DNA of 64,000 nt from Archaeoglobus sp. UBA234 (GCA_002494625.1 DACH01000022.1:62001-126000); one strand, 5' to 3'; positions 17,976 through 28,800 are shown, numbered from the stretch's first letter. Translations and numbers: made by a program. The notes: generated by a model not told the origin, from the sequence alone.

Positions 17976-18653
17976 ATGGTTTCTGAGAAACATCTCGATA
18001 CTGAGATGTTGTCGATACTCAAGCAGTTGGCACTGATGGATGCACACAAGAGGGTTGTCAAGCTCAGCTCAAAGGAGCTTGCCGAAAAAATTGATCAGAG
18101 TTTTCAAACTGCTGCAAGGAAGCTCAAGGAGCTTGAAGAGGCTGGTTATATCTTGAGGACCCTCGAAAAGGATGGTCAGTACATAGTGATAACAGAGGAG
18201 GGAGAGAAGGTACTCTATCGTGAATATCTGGATTACAAAAAGATTTTCGAAGGTGTTGAGGAGATTTTCATCCGCGGAAAGGTTATGAGCGGTGTTGGAG
18301 AGGGAAGATACTACGTTTCGCTTGAGGGATATCGAAAACAGTTCAGGGAGAAGCTTGGCTTCGACCCTTTCCCTGGCACTCTCAACCTGAAGCTCCCAAA
18401 GGAGCAGGCATACCTTAGGAGGAGAATTGACGAGGAGGAAGGTATTTTGATATCAGGCTTCAAGACTGAAGACAGAACATTCGGGGAGGTTAAGGCTTTC
18501 AAGTGCAGGATTGGTGGATATGAAGGAGCTGTTGTACTTCCACAGAGAACCCACTATCCAAAGGATGTACTTGAAGTAATTTCCCCTGTAAAACTGCGAG
18601 AAAAGATGAAACTCGAGAATGGAGACTTTGTAGAAGTGGAGGTGTTTCTATGA
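17976..18653 (+). CDS. ribK: CTP-dependent riboflavin kinase fused to an N-terminal winged helix
   Basis: The C-terminal part (about residues 95-225) is the archaeal DUF120/RibK cradle-loop barrel with G-V-G-E-G-R-Y-Y-V-S and L-G-F-D-P-F-P-G-T-L-N-L-K; it makes FMN from riboflavin using CTP. The N-terminal 80 residues are a winged-helix DNA-binding domain (L-S-S-K-E-L-A-E-K-I-D-Q-S-F-Q-T-A-A-R-K-L), suggesting an FMN/riboflavin-responsive regulator as in RbkR proteins. I use ATG 17976; the upstream TTG extension at 17952 has no support. Its stop overlaps the ribB start by four bases. Confidence 0.88.
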   Translation: MVSEKHLDTEMLSILKQLALMDAHKRVVKLSSKELAEKIDQSFQTAARKLKELEEAGYILRTLEKDGQYIVITEEGEKVLYREYLDYKKIFEGVEEIFIRGKVMSGVGEGRYYVSLEGYRKQFREKLGFDPFPGTLNLKLPKEQAYLRRRIDEEEGILISGFKTEDRTFGEVKAFKCRIGGYEGAVVLPQRTHYPKDVLEVISPVKLREKMKLENGDFVEVEVFL

Positions 18654-19357
18654 TTGATGAGGCTTTAAAGGCTTTCAGAAGGGGCGAACCTGTACTGCTC
18701 TATGATTTCGACCACAGGGAGGGTGAGACAGACATTGCAATTCCAGCAGTCAATGTCACACCCCAGGATGTTGCAATGATGAGGATAGACGGGGGCGGGT
18801 TGATCTGTGTCGCTCTCCATCCCTTAGCTGCAGATAAGCTCAGCATCCCCTTCATGCAGGATATATTGAGGGCTGCAAGTGAGAAGTTCCCGGAGCTTCT
18901 CCCCCTGAGCAGAGGAAATGATATAAAGTACGATTCCAGGTCATCCTTTGCACTTTGGGTCAATCATCGTGATACTTTTACCGGAATAACAGACATTGAC
19001 AGAGCAACGACAATAAGAAGACTTGGAGAAGTAGTTGACATGGTGATGACCAATGGAGATTTTGATCTGGCAAGTGAGTTCCGCTCTCCAGGTCATGTTG
19101 CTGTTTTGAGAGCAGCCATAAATCTGACATACGACAGAGTGGGACAGACAGAACTCAGTGTTGCTCTTGCAGAAATGGCTGGAGTTTCTCCAGCAGTTGC
19201 AATATGTGAGATGCTCGATGCTGAAACAGGAAAAGCGCTTTCAAAGGACAGAGCATTTCAATATGCAGAGGAAAAAGGTATTCCTTTCGTTGAGGGAAAG
19301 GAGATAGTTGAACATTACAGAGATTTTAAAGAGGTTAAGGTCAAACTCTTCATCTGA
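18650..19357 (+). CDS. ribB: 3,4-Dihydroxy-2-butanone-4-phosphate synthase
   Basis: 235 residues. Converts ribulose 5-phosphate to formate and the four-carbon unit of riboflavin. Seen: Y-D-F-D-H-R-E-G-E-T-D (acidic metal-binding start), R-I-D-G-G-G-L-I-C-V-A, and S-E-F-R-S-P-G-H-V (ligand histidine). There is no GTP cyclohydrolase II fusion, as in most archaea. Translationally coupled to ribK through an ATGA overlap, so FMN synthesis genes share one mRNA that the RibK winged helix may control. Confidence 0.92.
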   Translation: MIDEALKAFRRGEPVLLYDFDHREGETDIAIPAVNVTPQDVAMMRIDGGGLICVALHPLAADKLSIPFMQDILRAASEKFPELLPLSRGNDIKYDSRSSFALWVNHRDTFTGITDIDRATTIRRLGEVVDMVMTNGDFDLASEFRSPGHVAVLRAAINLTYDRVGQTELSVALAEMAGVSPAVAICEMLDAETGKALSKDRAFQYAEEKGIPFVEGKEIVEHYRDFKEVKVKLFI

Positions 19358-19379
19358 GTCTCTCATTACACCAATTTAA

Positions 19380-20600
19380 TTATACCCCAAGAACCTCTGC
19401 TATCAGTTCAGCCAACCTTATATTCGAATTTTTTTCTGTAAATTCTACCAGTTCCATGTCTATTCCCATAAACAATTCGTTCAACATTCTTTCTCCAGCG
19501 ACACCACCAACAGATTGAAGGAAGAGGTTTGAGAAGTTATTCATGAACTCCTTCACAAGATCATCACTGATGTCAAAGTAGCAAACATCCATGAGATACT
19601 CTGCTAGCTCTGGAGGTGCTCTGTATATTTCTCCCACCTCCACACCCCATTTTGAGAATATCCTTACCTTTATTGCCAGTCCAATTTTCTCAAGCTCTCT
19701 GAAAAAACTGATAGCATCGTCATATATCACGAATGTGGTAAGAAACCTCGAGATAAGCTGCAAAGGACTCTGAACATCCCTCAGCTCCTTAAAGAGAGTC
19801 TCATCTGAAAGGTAAAGTTTTGGAATAATCGTCTGAACTGATTCATCCCTTAGAGGAAGATAAACCGGCTCCCTGATGTCAAGGCTCATTTCTCCCTTTT
19901 TCAGGGTTCCCAAAGCAATCAGGAAGACCTTCCTTCTTCCTGTTTTCTCAATAAGATTCTTCAGCTGTCTCTCACTATTTTTCAGTCTGTGTACAAACAC
20001 ATTTCTTGCTATCTCTCTGCCATCATCGTTCAGATAGTTCATTCTCACCTTCGGATGTTTCGTTTTCGGATGTGAAAAGGCATATCCCATGTTCTTGACT
20101 TCTTCAAGCATTGGTATATCAGGCTCAAGCTCCATTCTCATCCTCGAATCCTTTGTGTGAATAAAGACTTCAGGAAATTCCCTGTAAAGATAAAGCAAAT
20201 ACATTGAGTTGAGAATTGCCAGAGCTTCTCTCTTATCTTCAAAGCTATCCATAAACCTTTCCGTTATATCATACTCCAGAATCTCCTGAACGCTCACAGC
20301 AAATTTAAATCTGCTTTTGAAGTACTCTATGAACTGTTCTGGAGTACATAAGGTTATTTTCGGTATTTCTACAATCTCAGATGGTTCTGAAACTTTTTCG
20401 TAGATGATGAAGTTCTGTTTCTGGAGCTTGTACTTAAGCCTTTTAGCCGCAAGTTCGAGAGATTTAAAGCAGATTGTTGCTGAAAAGGTGTCTCTACCCT
20501 TTCTTCCGATTATTACTTCGCCATAAGGTGTAAAAATCCTCCTTGTCCTCAATCCAGAAAGTCTGAAGGTGAGCAGTATTTTGAAGTTGTCGATTCTCAT
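19380..20600 (-). CDS. Hypothetical protein (about 406 aa)
   Basis: Soluble, no membrane helices or signal peptide. A mid-protein segment around residues 155-215 (S-H-P-K-T-K-H-P-K ... L-N-D-D-G-R-E-I-A-R-N-V-F-V-H) has the look of a winged-helix core followed by a long basic helix; the rest is mixed alpha/beta. I start at ATG 20600 (M-R-I-D-N-F) rather than the GTG at 20609. I do not recognise a family and give no function. It is convergent with ribB, 23 bases apart. Confidence 0.6.
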   Translation of the reverse strand: MRIDNFKILLTFRLSGLRTRRIFTPYGEVIIGRKGRDTFSATICFKSLELAAKRLKYKLQKQNFIIYEKVSEPSEIVEIPKITLCTPEQFIEYFKSRFKFAVSVQEILEYDITERFMDSFEDKREALAILNSMYLLYLYREFPEVFIHTKDSRMRMELEPDIPMLEEVKNMGYAFSHPKTKHPKVRMNYLNDDGREIARNVFVHRLKNSERQLKNLIEKTGRRKVFLIALGTLKKGEMSLDIREPVYLPLRDESVQTIIPKLYLSDETLFKELRDVQSPLQLISRFLTTFVIYDDAISFFRELEKIGLAIKVRIFSKWGVEVGEIYRAPPELAEYLMDVCYFDISDDLVKEFMNNFSNLFLQSVGGVAGERMLNELFMGIDMELVEFTEKNSNIRLAELIAEVLGV

Positions 20601-20780
20601 AGATTTCACGCTCTGAAGCTCTGAATATCCGAAGTGCTGTGAAGAGATTTAAAACAGTTTTGAAAAAAGTTCAAAAATACACCTAAAATGGATTCTGTAG
20701 GGGCAGATTACTTCCTTTGTTTCCCACAATCTGATCCATGAAAAACAGAAGATGAAAAGCAAGTTAAAAACTAAGAAAAA

Positions 20781-21305
20781 TCAAACCTTCCCCTTCAGTA
20801 ACTCAGCACCCTCTTCAACAACAATCTGGGCGGGAGTTGGAAGCTTGTGAGCTGCCCTTTTGAGGGCATTTTTGCCAACTTCAAACCCTTCAGGCTTGAC
20901 CCATATGCTCATAATTTTTGTTCCCTTGAATACCCGTGCAGCGTTTCCAACCGGTCTGCCATATGCCATCCTCATCCCCTGTGATATTCTGTCTGCTCCT
21001 GCTCCAACTGCCATTTTGTGCTCCCTGAGTATGTGATGTGGATAGATTCTGAGCTTGAGGTAGTAATTTGAGCTTCCGAGTCTTCTTGCAGCAAACTTGT
21101 TGGCAGCTATCCTTGCAGCCTCAAGCGCAGTATCTCTTATCTGAACTGCCTCCTTTGCAACTAATGTGAGCTTTACAGGGAAGCTTGCAGTCTTATTGCC
21201 CATATCAAACTGTCTTACTCTAATACCGGGTGCTCCATCAACGAACTGTCTTTTTGTGAGAGGTCTTTCGAGTCTTCTGAACATCCTTGCTGGTTTTCGT
21301 GCCAT
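20781..21305 (-). CDS. rpl10e: Large-subunit ribosomal protein L10e (uL16)
   Basis: 174 residues, beginning M-A-R-K-P-A-R-M-F-R-R. The family segments R-Q-F-D-M-G-N, Y-Y-L-K-L-R-I-Y-P-H-H-I-L-R-E-H-K, A-G-A-D-R-I-S-Q-G-M-R and G-R-P-V-G-N-A-A-R-V are intact. It binds at the central protuberance/elbow region and is needed for subunit joining. Located alone, upstream (on the minus strand) of an unknown gene and following aglB. Normal length. Confidence 0.97.
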   Translation of the reverse strand: MARKPARMFRRLERPLTKRQFVDGAPGIRVRQFDMGNKTASFPVKLTLVAKEAVQIRDTALEAARIAANKFAARRLGSSNYYLKLRIYPHHILREHKMAVGAGADRISQGMRMAYGRPVGNAARVFKGTKIMSIWVKPEGFEVGKNALKRAAHKLPTPAQIVVEEGAELLKGKV

Positions 21306-21395
21306 ACTACCACCTTCACAGCATTAAAGCCGTGTGGTATTTAAGGGTTTTGCAGATATACTATAGCCAGTTCATAGCGTAGAGTACATTCCAGT

Positions 21396-23327
21396 TCATC
21401 CCATAAACTCAAAAACCTTCACATCCCCATGCTTTGATATAAGCTTTATATTCTTAATATCCTTCCCCTCCTCAACATGGAGTTTGTAGAAGATTGACTT
21501 CTGATATATCTCAAGAATTTTCTGTTCTTCCCTCACATCTATACCAGCTATCTTCATTATAGCCTGAAACTTACCTCTGAAGGTTTCATTTCCGAGCATC
21601 ATTTTGTCATCAGTTATAATATATTTCACCCCCCTCTTCCTGAGAATTTCAATTGCACTGCTCTCGTTGTCCGAGACAAAGAAGAGGGCTGCATCCTTTG
21701 CCCCTGCCTGAAAGTTGTTGCATACCACAGGTCTTTTGGCTATATACAGGATCCAGTTTCCATAATCCCACCAGCTCAGAACACTGTATTCCGGCTTTTG
21801 TGAGGGGTTAAGGTAGTAGGAGGTTTCTGGAGAGATTTCCCCAAGTTCTTTCAACGCAGAGACCCAGTTTTCACTGATGTCAAAATCCTCCAAGGAGAAG
21901 AAGAAGCCTGTAGAAGATATGAACAGTATTACCACAAGAGAATAAGCTATTTCTGTTGTCCCCCAGATTGTTTCAACCTTCTTTTCTTTCCTTTTTTTCC
22001 TTTTTCTTTCCATTCTCTCCCCAAAGACAGGGAGATTGGATGCCTGGAGAATATGGCAGATCCCGTAAGAGGCATAGATGATGAGCAATGGTATCAGAAT
22101 CTCACTGAACCTTATCTGAAAAAGTGTGAGGACTAAGGAGGGGATTAGCCAGAAAGTTAATTCCTCATACCTGCTTTCCTTTTTAAGAATGTAAAGGAGA
22201 GCAGCAGGGATTGAGACAAGGAATGTAAAGATCCCTGTTTCCAGAACAATGAGAGGGAGCATAAAACTCCTTGCTTCAGCTATCGTTGATAGATAAGGAT
22301 TAAATCCAAGGATGTAGTTAATGCCACTCCTTACAATCTGAACTCCTGTGATATAAAGAGCTCCTGCAGCCAAGAGAGATAGAAGTGTTACTGAAAGCAT
22401 GGCGATGAATCTGTGTCTATCCACAGGCAAAATATCTTCAGTTTTTAAATTTCCTTTATTTTTCTTTGTTTTAATTGATTTTTCAAGTTTTCTGGAGGCA
22501 AACCTCTCTGAAAAATTACAGAAAGCCTCTGTTACGATGAGATACATCCATATTCCCAAGAAGGGAATAAAAATTCCTGAAACCTTGATGGGAAACACGA
22601 AAGGAAGCAAAAAAGAGGTTAACAGAGGGGGGGCAAATACAAGGGTGTTTTCTTTAAAACCAATCTCTCTGTTTTTAACTGCTATCGCTGCTATCAGGGC
22701 TAATACCCCGGTGTAAATACTCCCACCAAGCCAGGATGCTGCCAAAACAGCTAAGGAGACACCAGAAGTAAGAAATAGAATATACTTTTTTTCATTTTCT
22801 GTATTAAGTGCCCTGAAAAAGAAATAAACGGAGAGAAGAAAGAAGGTGAGATTCCAGCTATGATAATCTGAATTTCCAACCACAGATAGGGAGACGAGTT
22901 TGGGAATGCCTGCTGCCAGAAAGGCAGAAATAATTGCAATATATCTGTTGGATGTGATTTCCTTTGCTATAAAATATATTGCGAATACAGATACAACCCC
23001 AGTCAGAGGGGGCAGGAGTGCAGCAAAAAATTCGGTTGCAGAGAAACCGATAAAACTGGGTAAGGAGAGAATATAGTGATAAAGTGGAAGCCAGCTTATT
23101 TTTAAACCATAAGGATAGTTGAGATAGCTGTCAAAGGTGATTCTCTCTCCAGCTTTCACAATCACCTCTACAAGCCTCATGTGATAGTAAGAATCATATC
23201 CATTGAATATCACTGAATCTGAAGCAAATACCCTTCCGAAATTTTGAAACCTGAATAGAAAAGCAATTATAACTATGGGAATCAAAAGAAGTTCGATTCT
23301 ACCAGATTTTGATTCTCCATCCGGCAT
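21396..23327 (-). CDS. aglB: Archaeal oligosaccharyltransferase AglB (STT3 type, short form)
   Basis: 643 residues. About 13 transmembrane helices in the N-terminal two thirds, then an extracellular globular domain. The first loop carries the metal-binding D in G-Y-D-S-Y-Y-H-M-R-L-V-E (about residue 45), N-S-D-Y-H-S-W-N lies in the second acidic site, and the catalytic domain has W-W-D-Y-G-N-W (about 512) plus D-D-K-M-M as the DK motif equivalent. It transfers lipid-linked glycans to asparagine in N-X-S/T of exported proteins. The length is that of the short Archaeoglobus-type AglB-S enzymes. A lysine-rich cytosolic loop interrupts the helices twice. Confidence 0.93.
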   Translation of the reverse strand: MPDGESKSGRIELLLIPIVIIAFLFRFQNFGRVFASDSVIFNGYDSYYHMRLVEVIVKAGERITFDSYLNYPYGLKISWLPLYHYILSLPSFIGFSATEFFAALLPPLTGVVSVFAIYFIAKEITSNRYIAIISAFLAAGIPKLVSLSVVGNSDYHSWNLTFFLLSVYFFFRALNTENEKKYILFLTSGVSLAVLAASWLGGSIYTGVLALIAAIAVKNREIGFKENTLVFAPPLLTSFLLPFVFPIKVSGIFIPFLGIWMYLIVTEAFCNFSERFASRKLEKSIKTKKNKGNLKTEDILPVDRHRFIAMLSVTLLSLLAAGALYITGVQIVRSGINYILGFNPYLSTIAEARSFMLPLIVLETGIFTFLVSIPAALLYILKKESRYEELTFWLIPSLVLTLFQIRFSEILIPLLIIYASYGICHILQASNLPVFGERMERKRKKRKEKKVETIWGTTEIAYSLVVILFISSTGFFFSLEDFDISENWVSALKELGEISPETSYYLNPSQKPEYSVLSWWDYGNWILYIAKRPVVCNNFQAGAKDAALFFVSDNESSAIEILRKRGVKYIITDDKMMLGNETFRGKFQAIMKIAGIDVREEQKILEIYQKSIFYKLHVEEGKDIKNIKLISKHGDVKVFEFMG

Positions 23328-23716
23328 TAACCTTCAAATGGTGGGAAATAAGATAAAGATTTCGAAAAGATTTTGGTTGAGAGTTTGAGGTTGTGAGAAC
23401 AGGGTTAGTTTAGAAACTCTGTAATAATTCCGAGCAATACCTGATAACCAAAAAATCCAGGAAAACAATGAATATAAATTCAAGTAATTATGTCAAAGAA
23501 AAGAGTCGAGAGTTTTCAGAGATGGAAAGTCAAAAGAGATGCATCTATTCCTTGATTTTAAAATTTAGGTTAAACAGACCCATATTTCAAGATATTTGCA
23601 GAATTTAATCTGCGACTATCCCAAGACTTACTGCAGATCCAGAAATGGTAAGCAACAGAAACAGAGAAATACATGCGGTGCCCTAAGGAGGGGTTTAGAA
23701 ATATTTTACTAAGAAT
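23328..23716 (+). other. Gene-free spacer, 389 bases
   Basis: Between the aglB start and the antiporter end. Both strands were read for short genes, C/D-box (RTGATGA...CTGA) and H/ACA patterns, and repeats; nothing convincing was found. AT-rich runs near 23560-23590 could hold the aglB promoter. The sequence has stops in all frames. Confidence 0.4.
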
Positions 23717-24826
23717 TTAGGACTTAAAATGTCTGGCTAAACCTGCCTTAATCTTCGAGCTGTATTTAGCCATGAATGATCCAACAATTGAGGTTAAAAT
23801 GACCATTGCTGTCACAGTGGCAGAAACGATTCCAGAGCCATAAATAGCTGCAATAGCTATTGAGAACTCTCCCCTTGCAATGATATTTGTTCCTATTTCA
23901 ATCCCGGAAGAATATGAACCATGTACTGCTCTGCCCACAAGAAATCCGGAAAAAAGCTTGCTTATGATGGCTACAAAGCTGATAACCAATGCTTGCATCA
24001 AAGACAGATTTCCAGAAAATTCAATGGAGATCCCAAAGAAGAAAAAGAAAAGAACAAGAAAAACATCCTTAAATGGCCTGGAAATTCTCTCAAATGCTTT
24101 TGGATTGGTTGTGGAAAGAGCCGACCCGAGAGCGATTACAGTAAGAACCTCAGGAATGTCAAGATATTTCGAAATGAATACTGCGAATAGAACTGCTGAA
24201 AATGTCAGTATCACTGGAAGTTCATCATCCCTCTGTAGAAGTTTTAGCAAAGCTCGTTTTAAAATTTTCACGATTGCAAAGAGCAAGCAAACAACGGCTA
24301 TTACCTTCAGGATGAGGACGAAAGGATGTTGCATTTCTGTTGATATGATAAAAATTAGAAATACGAGAACTATGTCTTCAAAAATCATCAACCAGACTGC
24401 TGTTTCTGACTCTGGTAAAATCAACTTTTTGTTCTCAATTAAAGAAGCTATCACCATTGCAGAACTACTGATATAGAACGCTGATGCAACAACAAATGCT
24501 TCATAGTAGCTGAAACCAATAGCTAAAGCGGCAAAGAACCCGAGCAGCAGGTTTATATTCAAATCAATGAAGCCAGCAATCAGAAATGCAGAACCTCTAC
24601 TCCTAATTCGTTCAGGCTTCAGCTCAAGTCCTATGTAAAACAGAAGGAATATCAAACCTAACTGACTAAGAAAATGAAAAACCTCATCTGCACCGATGAT
24701 CTTTAAACCACTATTACCAAGAAAAATACCAGCAAGTATGTAGAAAGGTATTGGGGGTAAAGATAAACTCTTTGATATCACTGCAAGAATGAGGCACGTA
24801 AATAATGCCAGAGCAATCTGCTCCAT
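23717..24826 (-). CDS. Monovalent cation:proton antiporter, CPA2 family
   Basis: 369 residues, about 11 hydrophobic helices, no C-terminal soluble domain. Family features: P-F-Y-I-L-A-G-I-F-L-G in helix 2-3, L-L-F-Y-I-G-L-E-L-K-P-E and the ion-site region A-S-A-F-Y-I-S-S-S-A-M-V, then A-R-G-E-F-S-I-A-I in the last third. It exchanges K+ or Na+ for H+. The RCK_C gate protein is encoded directly upstream with its stop touching this start (TAA-ATG), so the pair works like KhtU/KhtT or Kef systems. Confidence 0.85.
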   Translation of the reverse strand: MEQIALALFTCLILAVISKSLSLPPIPFYILAGIFLGNSGLKIIGADEVFHFLSQLGLIFLLFYIGLELKPERIRSRGSAFLIAGFIDLNINLLLGFFAALAIGFSYYEAFVVASAFYISSSAMVIASLIENKKLILPESETAVWLMIFEDIVLVFLIFIISTEMQHPFVLILKVIAVVCLLFAIVKILKRALLKLLQRDDELPVILTFSAVLFAVFISKYLDIPEVLTVIALGSALSTTNPKAFERISRPFKDVFLVLFFFFFGISIEFSGNLSLMQALVISFVAIISKLFSGFLVGRAVHGSYSSGIEIGTNIIARGEFSIAIAAIYGSGIVSATVTAMVILTSIVGSFMAKYSSKIKAGLARHFKS

Positions 24827-25312
24827 TTAAACCCCCAAAACTTCACTCTCAAAGGTTTTTAGTTGATCATGTTCTCCAATTGCAACCACCACATCTCCTT
24901 CTTCGAATGAGAACGAGGGAGGGGGGTTAATCACATTTTTGCCCTTTCTGGAGACTGCTATTATTGTTACACCAGTCATTTTCCTTATTGCAAGTTCTCC
25001 TATGGATTTGCCAGCAAGATTTTTGCCTATTATGTAAGTATGTATACTTATTCTGAGGTCAGACAATGCTGAAAATGCTATTTCAACTGCTTCCCTTTCT
25101 GCTTCGATGATGGCTCCGGTTAGAATGCTTCCAATCCTTCTTGCCTCCCAGGCATTCAGTTCAGCAGCTACTGGAGTCTCACTTTCTTTTTCAAGAATAT
25201 ATAGCTGAATACGTCCAGGATCCATAAAAACTATTGCAACTTTATCTCCCTTTTCTGTTTCAAGTTCGTATTTTGTTCCAATTCCAGGTAATTCTGTAGA
25301 TCTAATACTCAT
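24827..25312 (-). CDS. TrkA-C (RCK_C) domain regulatory subunit, KhtT-like
   Basis: 161 residues. N-terminal half begins M-S-I-R-S-T-E-L-P-G-I-G-T-K-Y-E, as KhtT-type gating proteins do; the C-terminal half (about 85-160) is an RCK_C ligand-binding domain ending P-S-F-S-F-E-E-G-D-V-V-V-A-I-G. It should gate the adjacent antiporter on binding a nucleotide or other ligand. I start at ATG 25312: the longer frame to 25369 lacks homology, and an A/T-rich TATA-like stretch about 25 bases upstream suggests a leaderless message. Confidence 0.8.
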   Translation of the reverse strand: MSIRSTELPGIGTKYELETEKGDKVAIVFMDPGRIQLYILEKESETPVAAELNAWEARRIGSILTGAIIEAEREAVEIAFSALSDLRISIHTYIIGKNLAGKSIGELAIRKMTGVTIIAVSRKGKNVINPPPSFSFEEGDVVVAIGEHDQLKTFESEVLGV

Positions 25313-25437
25313 AGATTTACAGTGGATAAAATAATAGAAATATCTTTGTACATTCTTACTCGAGTTCATTTTTGTTTTACTTCTTGCGTTATTAAAGAGA
25401 CATTAAAATTTTAGATTCCCATTCAAACAGGAAAATC

Positions 25438-25815
25438 TTACCTGTTGAGATACTTTTCAACAACTCCAACCAGATCTTTTTTTCTGAAGGGTTTGATCAT
25501 GATTTCGAGAGCTCCTGCTTCGAGCAGATCCTTTCCCAACTTCCTTCCAAAAGCCGTGACACCAATGATCTTTGCATCCGGATCTGTTTCGAGAATCTTC
25601 TTTGTTGCTTCTATTCCGTTCATCACAGGGAGTACTAAGTCCATCAACACCACATCTGGTTTGTAGATCTTGTAAAGCTGCACAGCCTTTCCACCATCTT
25701 TTGCTATAACGAAATCGTAGTCTGAGAGCATCAGGCTAAGGATTTCCACTATACTATCGTCATCTTCAACGATCAGAATCCTCCCATTTCCAACCAGTTT
25801 AGCTTCTTCTTTCAT
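25438..25815 (-). CDS. Single-domain response regulator (CheY-like receiver)
   Basis: 125 residues, receiver domain only. Acidic pair E-D-D at residues 18-20, phosphorylation aspartate in V-L-M-D-L-V-L-P (about 58), the switch T in G-V-T-A-F and the invariant lysine in M-I-K-P-F are all present. There is no output domain. Its start overlaps the end of the big PAS sensor gene by 17 bases, so they are co-translated and should be partners, yet that sensor lacks an ATPase domain; the phosphate source is open. Confidence 0.9.
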   Translation of the reverse strand: MKEEAKLVGNGRILIVEDDDSIVEILSLMLSDYDFVIAKDGGKAVQLYKIYKPDVVLMDLVLPVMNGIEATKKILETDPDAKIIGVTAFGRKLGKDLLEAGALEIMIKPFRKKDLVGVVEKYLNR

Positions 25816-28800
25816 TTAACCCCCTTCTTAAGAACTTTCTTATCTCTTCAGATTCGAGCCATCCCTTATCGAGTCTTTCCACAACATCCTCTATTTTCTC
25901 TACTGACTTCATGATTATTTCCTTCTCTTCCTCAAACCCATCTTTATCAAGCTTAGTCTCCGCAATTCCTGAGATTATCGCGAGGGGGTTTCTTATGTGA
26001 TCAATGAGTATGGCATAGTTTTCTATGTTCTTTTCTATCTGCTCAAGAGCCCTTAACTTCTCGTTCTCCACTTCGATGGATTTTATTGCAAATGCAAGAT
26101 CGTTTGCCAGTATCTTGAGTAAATCAATCTCGTCTTCCGGTAAATTTACTGCTGAATAAACCACGATCCCTCCTTTGTCCTCGCCATCAACAATCATCGG
26201 AATAGCATACCTTTTCAGCCCCTTATGCTTCTCATAGAACTCACATCTACTGCATTCTATGTTATCTCCCTCTCTGAAACTGATAGTTTTATTTTCCATA
26301 GCTTTTATCACGCAGTTTGCGTTCTTTTTGTCCTTAGTTCTATAATCTTTAAGCTCTAAGGTTTTGAGTATATCTGAAGTCGTTATTAGATTATCTCCAT
26401 CCCTTATCCCTATCCAGCATGTGAAGTATCCAAGAGCCATTAGTTCGTTCGATGCTTTGTTTATGAGCTTCAACCTATCCTTCTCCCGAACAATAATTTT
26501 ATTTATGTTGTTTATCGCATTCAAGAGTTTGTTCAATCTGATATATTCGGTCACATCCCTCAAGATTCCCTCTGCACCCACAACTTTGCCTTTGTTAAAA
26601 ACAGGCCAGATTGTCACATCCATAACATAAACCCTACCATCCTTTGCAACAGCCTTCGCCTCATATCTCACTGACTGTCCTCGCATTACTTTCTTGAAAT
26701 TCTCCCTGACCCTATCCAGCTCGTCTGGATCAATCAGCTTTCTCGCCGTATGTCCGATTAGCTCCTCTTTGCTGTATCCAAGCATTTCAGCATACTTCGG
26801 GTTGATGTCTACAAACCTGCCTTTCCCATCCAGTATAAAAAACAGGTCCTGAGCGTTTTGATAGAATCTCTTATATTCCTCCAGCTTTTTTCTGCGTCTC
26901 TCCTCATCTGTTATGTCTACAAGCGTCCCCAAGACCGCTGGTTTTCCACTATAAAAGGTTCTCGATCCATAGACCTCATTTATTCTGATTGAGCCGTCCT
27001 TTCTAACCATTCTCAGTCTGTAGTGTATCGAATCAGCCTCTCCTTTTATTCTCTTCTCAATGTTTCTTTTGACGATTTCTTTATCTTCGGGATGGATAAA
27101 CTCCAAAGGATTTCTGCCGATTAGTTCATCAACGCTGTAGCCCCAGAGCTCAGCCATCTTGGGATTAACATACTTGAAAACCCCGTCTTGGATTAAATAT
27201 ATCCCAACCAATGATTTTTCTGCAAGAGCTCTGAACTTTTCTTCACTCTCCTTTATCGCTTCTTCCATTTTCTTTCTTTCAGTTATATCCCTTGCTATTC
27301 CCTGTATTGCAATAATCCTTCCTTTGTCGATAATCGGTTTAGCTCTTGATTCCATCCAGACAGCTTTTCCATCCTTAGTATAGCATAAAACTTCTAAATT
27401 TAGAATTTCAGACCTTTTTGAGTTGATTATCTTTTCTATTTCCTGATAAATCACGGGAAGATAGTTTTCATCCACAACATCTCTCAAGTTAAGCTTTTTG
27501 ACCTCTTCTTTATTATAGCCAAATAGCTCCCTTGCTGTCCTGTTCGCTTCTAAGAAATTTCCTTCGAGATCGATTATAAAGAGGACATCTCCGGCATTTT
27601 CCCAGAGTTCTCTGTATTTTTTCTCACTTTCTCGAAGGGATTGCTCTAACCTATTCCTCTCAGAAATGTCGCGGACAATGGATGTGAAAAATATCTTATC
27701 TCCGCTTCTCCAGATGTAGTAGCTCATCTCTGCCGGAAATTCTTCTCCATTCTTTCTTAATCCAATTGTCTCCATGTACCTTCCTATGGGATATTCGAAC
27801 TCAGATTTAAAAACGGAATAAATTTGGTTGAATCTCTTCCTGAATCTCTCTCGAAATCTTTCTGGTATGAGTATTGTCAGAGGTTTTCCAATAACTTCCT
27901 CAGCCCTATAACCAAAAATTTTTTCGGCACCCCTGTTCCATGTAAGAATCTCAGCCTTGCTGTTAATGGTTATTATAGCATCGATTGAAGAGTCAACGAG
28001 CAACCTGTAACGCTCTTCCCTCTCCCTAAGTTCCTCTTCCATCTTCTTCCTTTCTGTTATATCTCTTGCTATCATCATTAGCTTGTCAGATACTTTTGTA
28101 AGACTTACTTCCAAATCAATTTTATCTCCATCAGTTCTGAAAAAGCCCAGCTCAAAGAATTGGGGTTCACCTCTACTTGCTGCATTCACTCTGTATTCAA
28201 GAGAATTCTCTTTAAAAAGATCGTAAATTCTTTTGCCGAGTAACTGTTGAAAATCTTTAAAGCCAAAAAGCTCTATTGCCTTGGGATTGCAAGCAATAAG
28301 CCTGTCTCCTTTGAAGATCATCACCGCTTCAAATGAGGATTCAAATAACATCCTGAATTTCTCCTCCATTTCCTCAAACTCTATCATCAGCTTTCGGTCG
28401 ATTAGCTTTTTGAGGGTCGCATTTCCTGCTTTCAGTTTCTTTAAAAACTTGTCCGGAGGGAGATAGTTGAGGTTTTCTCGAACTTCCTTTCCCGAGATCA
28501 ATTTTGGGTGAACTTGGAGGATTCTCAGCAACAGACCGGGGTTGAACTTTCTTTCATCGAAGAGACAGAGGAAGATGCTTTTCGTTAGAGGAAGGAGCTT
28601 GTTAAGCTTAGCCTCGAACTCAAGAAAGCTCTCAAGCTTTGGATGTGTGAGAACCCAGTTCGCATTTCCAACTACTCTCAGACCTTTATAGCCCTCTATC
28701 AAAGCTTTCTCATCCAGTTCTGCAATTGTTTCGAGCATTTTGTTAGCATCAAAGAATCCGTCTTTTAGATAGATTTCTTCCTTGGAAAGGAAAATGAGTT

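Noticed and set aside
23328..23716. Possible C/D-box or H/ACA RNA in the spacer after aglB
   Set aside because: No RTGATGA-CTGA pair at the right distance and no stable double hairpin with ACA.
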